Positions 59,870-64,000 of a stretch of 64,000 nucleotides of DNA are shown piece by piece. The notes below the pieces were generated by a model. That model was not told the origin of the DNA and searched no databases. It worked only from the letters and a program-made list of their open reading frames with translations. Position 1 is the stretch's first letter; the number at the start of each line of letters is the position of its first letter. Source of the DNA: Sclerodactyla briareus (Eukaryota > Echinodermata > Holothuroidea > Dendrochirotida > Sclerodactylidae); NCBI GenBank assembly GCA_026419785.1, contig JAODTK010004776.1, forward strand, positions 310,001-374,000. The letters run 5' to 3'. A program made the translations under genes and the position numbers.

Positions 59870-60420
59870 AAAGCTCCATCTGGGGTGTTTGCAAACTTCT
59901 GGCCCAAGGCCCAGGTGGGCCCTAGGGCCCATCATGTGAAATCTAAAATGTTGGTGCACAGTGCTGATGTTTGATCACAATGATAGTGTAACAGCCATAC
60001 CTATGAGCTTTTCAGGATTTTTTTTTTTGGTCCATGTCCCACTTGGGCCCTACGGCCCATTTTATGAAACTACACACAAGGTATTATTGTCTCACAACAC
60101 CCAGGGAATAATGGACAGTGTTGTTTGCCTATGGAGGCTCAAACTAACCAGTCACTCAAGATTTCACAAGGTGGGCCCTAGGGCCCATCATGTGAAATCT
60201 AAAATGTTGGTGCACAGTGCTGATGTTTGATCACAATGATAGTGTAACAGCCATACCTATGAGCTTTTCAGGATTTTTTGGTCCAATGTCCCACTTGGGC
60301 CCTAACGGCCCATTTTATGAAACTACACACAAGGTATTATTGTCTCACAACACCCAGGGAAAAATAGACAGTGTTGTTTGCCTATGGAGGCTCAAACTAA
60401 CCAGTCACTCAAGATTACAG
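59870..60420 (+). repeat. Tandem duplication, about 255-base unit, same family as 1.4-1.8 kb
   Basis: CCCATCATGTGAAATCTAAA occurs at 59928 and 60184. About 230 bases after each copy are nearly identical (AATGTTGGTGCACAGTGCTG, GTTTGATCACAATGATAGTG, ...CATTTTATGAAACTACACAC, CTATGGAGGCTCAAACTAAC). The same phrases (TTGGTGCAATAGTGCTGA, CACTTGGGCCCTAGGGCCCA, TTTTATGAAATTTCACAC) occur once at 1630-1760. The high identity of the two copies here points to a recent local duplication. Confidence 0.85.
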
Positions 60421-60529
60421 CTGATTGCTTTGAAATGCACAGATATGAGGAAAACGTATTTTATAACTCTAAACCACAAATTGAAGTTCAATCCCATGTA
60501 GATAGGAGTCCTCAAAATATTAGGCATTA

Positions 60530-60590
60530 GGTAGGCGGTAGGCTGGTAGGTAGGCAGGGAGGGAGGTAGCTAGGCAGGTTGGGCAGGAGG
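60530..60590 (+). repeat. GGTAG-type short tandem
   Basis: AGGTAGGCGGTAGGCTGGTA continues with GGTAGGCAGGGAGGGAGG. A second small patch (GTAGGTAGGTGAGTAGGCAG) lies at 60902-60925. Confidence 0.8.
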
Positions 60591-62060
60591 TAACTACAAT
60601 CTTGGACAAAACTTGTTGGAATGCCATACCTGATACATTCAACTCCAATATGACTATGTTGGTCACATTTCTCAAACCCTCCCATCCCACCCCCACCCCC
60701 CCCCCTCTTCCACCCCCACCCCTCCAGACAGTGTTGGATTAAGCAACCACCCACCAGCTCTAAACGAATGTGGACTGCATTCAACATTGCAGAGGGAAGA
60801 GGGGGGTTATGTTTAGTGTCATAGCAGTATGGAGCATGTATATTCTCAGCCAACCAGACCTTCAATTGTGTTCCACCAATTTTTTGTTTTTACGACGATT
60901 GTAGGTAGGTGAGTAGGCAGGTAGACTAGAAGGAAAACTGCAGATTTGAGGATGACTGATTGTGGGGGTCTAATTCCATTGAGGACCAACCAAACCTATT
61001 TTCTCACACAGGATGGGGACTTATGAGGAATATGAGCAACAGTTATCCTCAAATTTGCTGCAATTTACTCTGTGGGATCACTTGCCTGGTCTATATAGTG
61101 AATGTAAATATTGAGATATATAAGTGCATCGGGCATTGATTTGTGCTATATTAATTTGAAATGATGCTGAAGGTATATATTATCAATATCATTGACAATG
61201 AATAACACATTGAGCATTGTGTATAATGTCTCCAGAGGACAACTGCAGGCTTGGATACAACAGAGGTAATAGTGGAGAATGGAAACTTTATCTATAGGTC
61301 CAAACCACATTCCAATATGATTTTTCCCCCTATGTGGAGTTATTAGCCTTCAAAGTTTGGTCCATTATGCAGAGAAATTATGGAGAATCCCGATTGCACA
61401 TAACGAATACGTCACACTCGAACAACCCGGGGAGTTATTCAGTATTTCATTGTTTCGTTTTGTTGAATAAGCCAACATTTAGTGGAAGTTCTGTTGTCTT
61501 TCACTCACCAAAGTACCATCAACACCTACCGACCCACTACAGCAATCCTCTCCAATAGACTAAATGCATTTCAAAGTGAAACTAATGTGTCACTAAAAAA
61601 AACAAAGATTGTTTGCAGGGTTGTGCAAGTATGACACATTTATTATTGCATGAATGTGATGCTTTTTGATCTTGCGCAATTCACATGCACAACGTCAGAG
61701 TACTTTAACTTCGTAACGAAGAGTCTATGAACGTCTGGTTTTGACTCACGCATTCAGTTTCCTCCAGCTAATCATATATTAGCATCTTTTGATTCATCCT
61801 GCAGTTGTCCTTTAGAGTGAACAGTAGCAAGGTCTCTATTCTATTCACATCTCAAGGGAGTGACACACCTTTCTTCATTATACTGAGAAGAACTGAGCCT
61901 AGAAAAAAGTGGAGGTCAGGGCAAATTTGGTAAATGAGACAACACCACTGGGCATTCACATACCAAATAATATTTCAAGAGCATATCCAAAATTGGTGAT
62001 AAATGGAGGACAGTGTTAACCTTTACCTGGGGCAATTCTTTGCTTCCAAAACAGGACCAG
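60591..62060. other. No gene seen
   Basis: C/A-rich CCACCCC runs at 60687-60726. No exon was recognised. Confidence 0.35.
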
Positions 62061-62065
62061 GGTGT

Positions 62066-62185
62066 GACATGATGATTCATGTGACACACCTTCAAAGCTA
62101 TTAAATTATTTACTGTATTTCCATGTGACACATGTCAATGATTCACGTGACACACCTTCAAAGCTATTCATTCACTGTATTTCCA
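62066..62185 (+). repeat. Tandem duplication, about 60-base unit, two copies
   Basis: ATGATTCATGTGACACACCT and ATGATTCACGTGACACACCT each lead into TCAAAGCTATT and later TACTGTATTTCC / CACTGTATTTCC. Confidence 0.85.
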
Positions 62186-62221
62186 ATGCTTCACTTTTTT
62201 TCAAAGATTTCATGACCTTCG

Positions 62222-62272
62222 AAATAGAGGGCACATGCCTGTTGTGCTCCCCTCTAAATCTGCCACTGTATT
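62222..62272 (-). mobile_element. hAT-like transposon terminus
   Basis: On the minus strand CAGTGGCAGATTTAGAGGGG, then AGCACAACAGGCATGTGCCC, TC. The CAGTGGC start with an internal GAGGG..GTGCCCTC stem is typical of hAT ends. No second end was found. Confidence 0.4.
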
Positions 62273-62595
62273 ATTTTACTTTTATTTTCTCCCTGATGGA
62301 GTAACATGATCCAGTCTACCAGTCAACAGGAAGCAGATGTCCTATTGAAGCCGAACCGTTTTAGTAATCCAATTAACTAAACTATCCAGTCATATCAAAA
62401 TCCACACACGCCAGAAACATATCGATGAACAAGATTCCGGTGTTTTGTTCGGGTAGTCCTATTGGTAATACGCAATGCCCGTAGTCTAGTCCTCTTAATA
62501 CTCCTGATAACAATGACAAATCACAAGCATTGATTATCCTATCCCAATAACATTTGAGTTAGGCTAGGTTTTGTTTACGAAATGCTTACCTCCGC

Positions 62596-62745
62596 CTGGA
62601 GTACTGCCCTGACAACGAAGCGCCTCCCATGGGCAGGACTTGGAATGAATGCGTGGAATGCCTCGAACCACAGCAAGTGTTCCAAGCTCTGTCGACTCCG
62701 AGGCAGGTTAATGACGGGCTTGGCAGGTTCGCCTGGCTACGCTCC
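62596..62745 (-). CDS. Candidate exon, strand uncertain
   Basis: On the minus strand a frame reads NLPRSRQSLEHLLWFEAFHA, then FIPSPAHGRRFVVRAVLQAE, and stops exactly at a consensus donor GAG/GTAAGC (62596). The nearest upstream acceptors are TAG or CAG near 62741-62746, with a poor pyrimidine tract, and an in-frame TAG lies just upstream. The plus strand also reads through with a protein-like sequence (RTWNECVECLEPQQVFQALS). The patch is GC-richer than its flanks. If real it belongs to an unknown gene, because it cannot be linked in phase to the gene at 0-19 kb. Confidence 0.3.
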
Positions 62746-63239
62746 TACCAAGCTCTACTGAGGACATTTCTGTTGGCAAAGTATAATTATCGTGTTTGCT
62801 ACTGTGTATTACCTTTTATTAGTGGCGGTGGCCAAGCAGACAGGGCGGTGACATTACCCGGAAAATGTTGATCAGAGGGGAAGTAGGCAGAAAAATGAAT
62901 CCTACAAAGCCTATGTAGTAATGTGATGAGGAGATCAATTGCAACAACCCATACATGTAACTTTACAGCAAATAGCTTTGTAATCAAGCGACCACAAAGA
63001 TGAAAAGGAAGGGGAAGAAAATGTTTGATCGGTCGAATCTCACAAAAGGGTGCAACTCACTGAATAAGACATTGAGTGCAAGTACAGAGGGTGGCTTGTT
63101 CATGGTAAGAGTACACGGGTGGAGGGGGGATGGGGAGTTAAAGGTGGGGAGTATAATGTTGCCCACTTGTGGGCGGCTTGAAGCAGTGAAGAGAGCCGTC
63201 GTGTACAGGAGCTCTCCTGGAATCTGTGAGATCGGAAGC

Positions 63240-64000
63240 ACAACAGTGATGTAGAGCAATGTAGCAAGATATAGAGCAATGTAGAGTGAAAGAGAACCCA
63301 AAGGACAGCAAGAAAAAGAAGAGAACCAGACAGCAAAGCAAAAAGAAAGAGAACCAATGTAGAACAAAGAAAAAGCGATGTAGGCATAGTGTGTGTTAAG
63401 CAATGTAGACGATGTAGATATGATGAGACCAAAAAGAGCAATATATAGTGGTGGGAGCAGTGATAGCAGAAGAAGAGAGATGAAGAGGATACAGTACAAC
63501 TAAGGTTGAGAGTGGGAGATGGCGATGTATATAGCTATGTTAGAGTGATGTAGAGTGTGCAGTACACGTGCGAGAATGAGCGATGTAAAGCTATGTAGAG
63601 TGCTGTAGAGTGATACAGTACAACCTAAAGTGTGGAGAGTGGGAGATGAGCGATGTGAGTGATGTAGAGTGTACAGTACAACCTAAGTGTTGGAGGTGGG
63701 AGATGAGCGATGTATAGCTATGTAGAGTGATTTAGAGTGATGTAGAGTGATTATAGAGTGATGCAGAGAACAGTGCGAGATGAGCGATGTATAAGCATGT
63801 AGAGTGATGTAGCGTGATAAAATACAAACCTAAAGTTGTGCAGGGGGGAGATGAGGGATGTATCGCTATGTAGAGTGAGGTAGAGTGATACAGAAAACCT
63901 AAAGTGTTGGAGAGTGGGAGATATGAGCGAGTGGAGTGAGTAGAGTGTTTTTTTTCATACAAGTACAACCTAAAGGCTGGAGAGTGGGAAGAGAGGCGAG
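63240..64000 (+). repeat. Degenerate minisatellite reaching the right edge
   Basis: Units of about 70-85 bases read roughly GAGTGGGAGATGAGCGATGT, ATAGCTATGTAGAGTGATGT, AGAGTGATACAGTACAACCT, AAAGTGTTG. At least seven units lie between 63490 and 64000. Inside, a 10-11 base GATGTAGAGTG motif is itself repeated. The left part (63240-63490) is a purine-rich, less regular version. Minus-strand frames here (LYIAL, HHST) are translations of the repeat, not genes. Confidence 0.85.

Noticed and set aside
52994..62272. One large hAT transposon spanning both hAT-like termini
   Set aside because: The two ends differ in sequence beyond CAGTGGC, the distance is 9.3 kb, and no transposase reading frame lies between.
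62984..63968. Hydrophobic minus-strand frames resembling membrane proteins
   Set aside because: They are translations of the purine-rich minisatellite (repeated LYIA and HHST words).

Overview
This is metazoan nuclear DNA. Genes are sparse and split by spliceosomal introns with GT/AG boundaries. There are tRNA-derived SINEs, short inverted-repeat DNA transposons, microsatellites and many decayed interspersed repeats. There are no bacterial operons, no ribosome-binding sites, no rRNA and no intact tRNA gene. The repeat style (AT-rich tandem units with phrases such as TTATGCAAATTA and CACCAAGTTTC, GC-rich variable tails and a terminal hairpin) is what I associate with marine invertebrates, perhaps a deuterostome. 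That assignment is an inference from style only.

The one gene I can support is on the minus strand in the left 19 kb. Five exons (18671-18288, 17500-16351, 2803-2750, 733-487 and 199-22) join with consistent splice phases into 671 codons, and the gene continues past the left edge. It probably starts at the ATG at 18671. It would encode a serine-rich, highly charged, mostly disordered protein with short coiled coils near both ends of the visible part. I do not recognise the family. The two largest exons change reading frame six times, mostly at mononucleotide runs, and the shifts cancel to zero. Uncorrected assembly indels explain this better than a pseudogene, because all splice sites and overall phases are intact.

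In the 13.5 kb intron between the second and third exons lie two elements of unlike kind: a GC-rich foldback element (6.85-7.56 kb) and a Helitron-like tandem element ending in a hairpin (9.8-10.4 kb). One copy of a tRNA-derived SINE (14.84-15.12 kb) is also there; its partner (3.0-3.3 kb) lies in the same intron.

From 18.7 to 64 kb no gene is firmly supported. This stretch holds repeats: Helitron/pearl-like blocks (21.5-22.3, 25.85-26.4, 32.2-32.8, 42.1-43.3, 56.6-57.2 kb), two TTAA-flanked inverted-repeat elements close together (49.18-50.24 and 50.93-51.36 kb), three copies of an unnamed repeat with a GTTGCGCGATC core, hAT-like termini, a repeat family shared between 1.1-1.9 kb and 59.9-60.4 kb, and a degenerate minisatellite running off the right edge (63.2-64.0 kb). 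Weak candidate exons or regulatory patches are at 62.6 kb (minus), 24.45-24.6 kb and the CpG-rich tract 40.56-41.02 kb. I did not find a convincing novel multi-gene system.
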